Assembly: GCA_051891195.1 (NCBI GenBank)
Contig: JBJFEZ010000055.1
Coordinates: 1-5,290, forward strand
Direction of reading: 5' to 3'
Length of the DNA stretch: 5,290 bases
Origin: CAG-273 sp051891195
Lineage (GTDB): Bacteria; Bacillota; Clostridia; TANB77; CAG-508
Positions within the stretch are counted from its first letter, which is position 1; each line of letters begins with the position of its first letter. The notes under the pieces were generated by a model that was given only the letters and a program-made list of their open reading frames with translations, had not been told where the DNA came from and did not search any database. Positions 4,758 to 5,290 of the stretch are shown one piece after another. The translations under genes and the position numbers were made by a program.

Positions 4758-5290
4758 TTATAGTTTTTTAACATTTCTATTGTGTGTTGTTAAAATCACC
4801 CACTCACCTCCTTGGTGTCCCCCTTCTCCTGTTGGGTTATACAGTGTTACTAAAACTACTACTTCTGGATCTGATATTGGCGCTACTCCTACAAATGATG
4901 TAACATATTTATTAGTATTTACTCCATCTTCTGATGTTCCTGTTTTTCCTCCTACTCTATATCCTTTTACTTGTGCGTTTCTTCCAGTTCCTTCTGCTAC
5001 AACAGACTCCATCATACTTAATACTTCTTTACTGTGTTCTTCTGAAATTACTCTTTCTCCTAATTTTACTGGGATGTCTGTTACTTCTCCCGTTTGGCTA
5101 TTTATTATTTGTTTTACTACTCTAGGAGTAATTTTACTTCCTCCATTTGCTATAGTACTTACTGCTGTTGCAAGCTGTATAGGTGTAATTTCAAATCTTT
5201 GACCAAATGCTATTGTTGCAAGCTCTACAGGGCCAACCTTTTCTTCTTTTAAAAATATACTAGTAGCTTCCCCCGGCAAATCAATTCCAG
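4758..5290 (-). CDS. Class B penicillin-binding protein (FtsI/SpoVD type), 3' part with aberrant C-terminus
   Basis: The frame is open to the window edge, so the start lies outside; the visible part begins GIDLPGEA, a hallmark of transpeptidase domains that cross-link peptidoglycan outside the membrane. GQRFEITPIQLATAVSTIANGG and VGGKTGTSE (the KTG box, third active-site motif) follow, then the FVGVAPISDPEVVVLVTLYNPTGEGGHQGG segment. The SxxK serine and SxN motif should lie upstream, outside the window. In this family GGHQGG is normally followed by GVAAPxxSxI and a last helix, with PASTA domains in SpoVD-like members. Here it is followed by EWVILTTHNRNVKKL and a stop, sequence that comes from the right copy of the 20-bp repeat and AT-rich DNA. 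Neither other frame restores the expected end, so this is a truncation by foreign or rearranged DNA and not a simple frameshift. It may be non-functional or a spare copy. Family is certain; subtype is not. Confidence 0.85.
   Translation of the reverse strand, partial: GIDLPGEATSIFLKEEKVGPVELATIAFGQRFEITPIQLATAVSTIANGGSKITPRVVKQIINSQTGEVTDIPVKLGERVISEEHSKEVLSMMESVVAEGTGRNAQVKGYRVGGKTGTSEDGVNTNKYVTSFVGVAPISDPEVVVLVTLYNPTGEGGHQGGEWVILTTHNRNVKKL
4783..4802 (-). repeat. Right copy of the 20-bp inverted repeat
   Basis: TGGGTGATTTTAACAACACA on the minus strand is 19/20 identical to the plus strand at 528-547. It lies inside the 3' end of the penicillin-binding protein frame, where it encodes WVILTT, and begins two codons after the last family-conserved residue. 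Orientation is inverted relative to the left copy, both pointing inward over an interval of 4275 bp. Confidence 0.6.

Noticed and set aside
4780..5202. Plus-strand open frames opposite the penicillin-binding protein gene
   Set aside because: Antisense to the KTG-containing transpeptidase domain, with no start signals and proline/leucine-rich shadow composition.
1..5290. CRISPR array, tRNA or rRNA
   Set aside because: No regularly spaced direct repeats, tRNA cloverleaf or rRNA-like conserved sequence seen on either strand.

Overview
The window is AT-rich DNA from a low-GC anaerobic Firmicute, most likely a Clostridia-class (possibly gut) bacterium. This rests on the flavodiiron protein/rubredoxin pair, a pilin-like N-terminus of the clostridial GITLIALVVTIVVLLILAGI kind, a TnpW/large-serine-recombinase pair, standard use of TGA as stop, and strong AGGAGG-type ribosome binding sites. 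Species cannot be named from the sequence. Every gene I can support lies on the minus strand, so transcription runs from high to low coordinates.

Layout, in transcription order. (1) 5290-4758: the 3' end of a class B penicillin-binding protein (FtsI/SpoVD type). Its normal C-terminus is replaced, right after the GGHQGG motif, by a short unrelated tail. (2) 4608-4066: a divergent GNAT acetyltransferase with its own ribosome binding site, a probable -10 box with a palindrome beside it, and a clear intrinsic terminator. (3) 3893-2020: the remains of a site-specific mobile element, made of a small TnpW-like protein with a TTG start followed by a large serine recombinase broken by a +1 frameshift. 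(4) 1979-574: a compact operon with a near-consensus promoter, fprA (class A flavodiiron protein), an unusually short 45-residue rubredoxin whose ribosome binding site abuts and overlaps the fprA stop codon, and a long hairpin terminator. Rubredoxin is the usual electron donor of FprA, so the pair should work as a cytoplasmic O2 and/or NO reductase. The NAD(P)H:rubredoxin oxidoreductase is not in the window. (5) 573-227: non-coding DNA with one copy of a 20-bp repeat and a plausible promoter. (6) 226-1: the N-terminus of a pilin-like membrane-anchored protein, cut by the window edge.

The least expected structure is a 20-bp sequence (19/20 identical) present at 528-547 and, inverted, at 4783-4802. 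The two copies face inward like terminal inverted repeats. One of them forms the aberrant tail of the penicillin-binding protein gene. Together they bracket the fprA-rubredoxin operon, the recombinase and the acetyltransferase. Whether they are ends of one element or two copies of a dispersed repeat cannot be decided from this window. I did not find a clear new defence or signalling system here.
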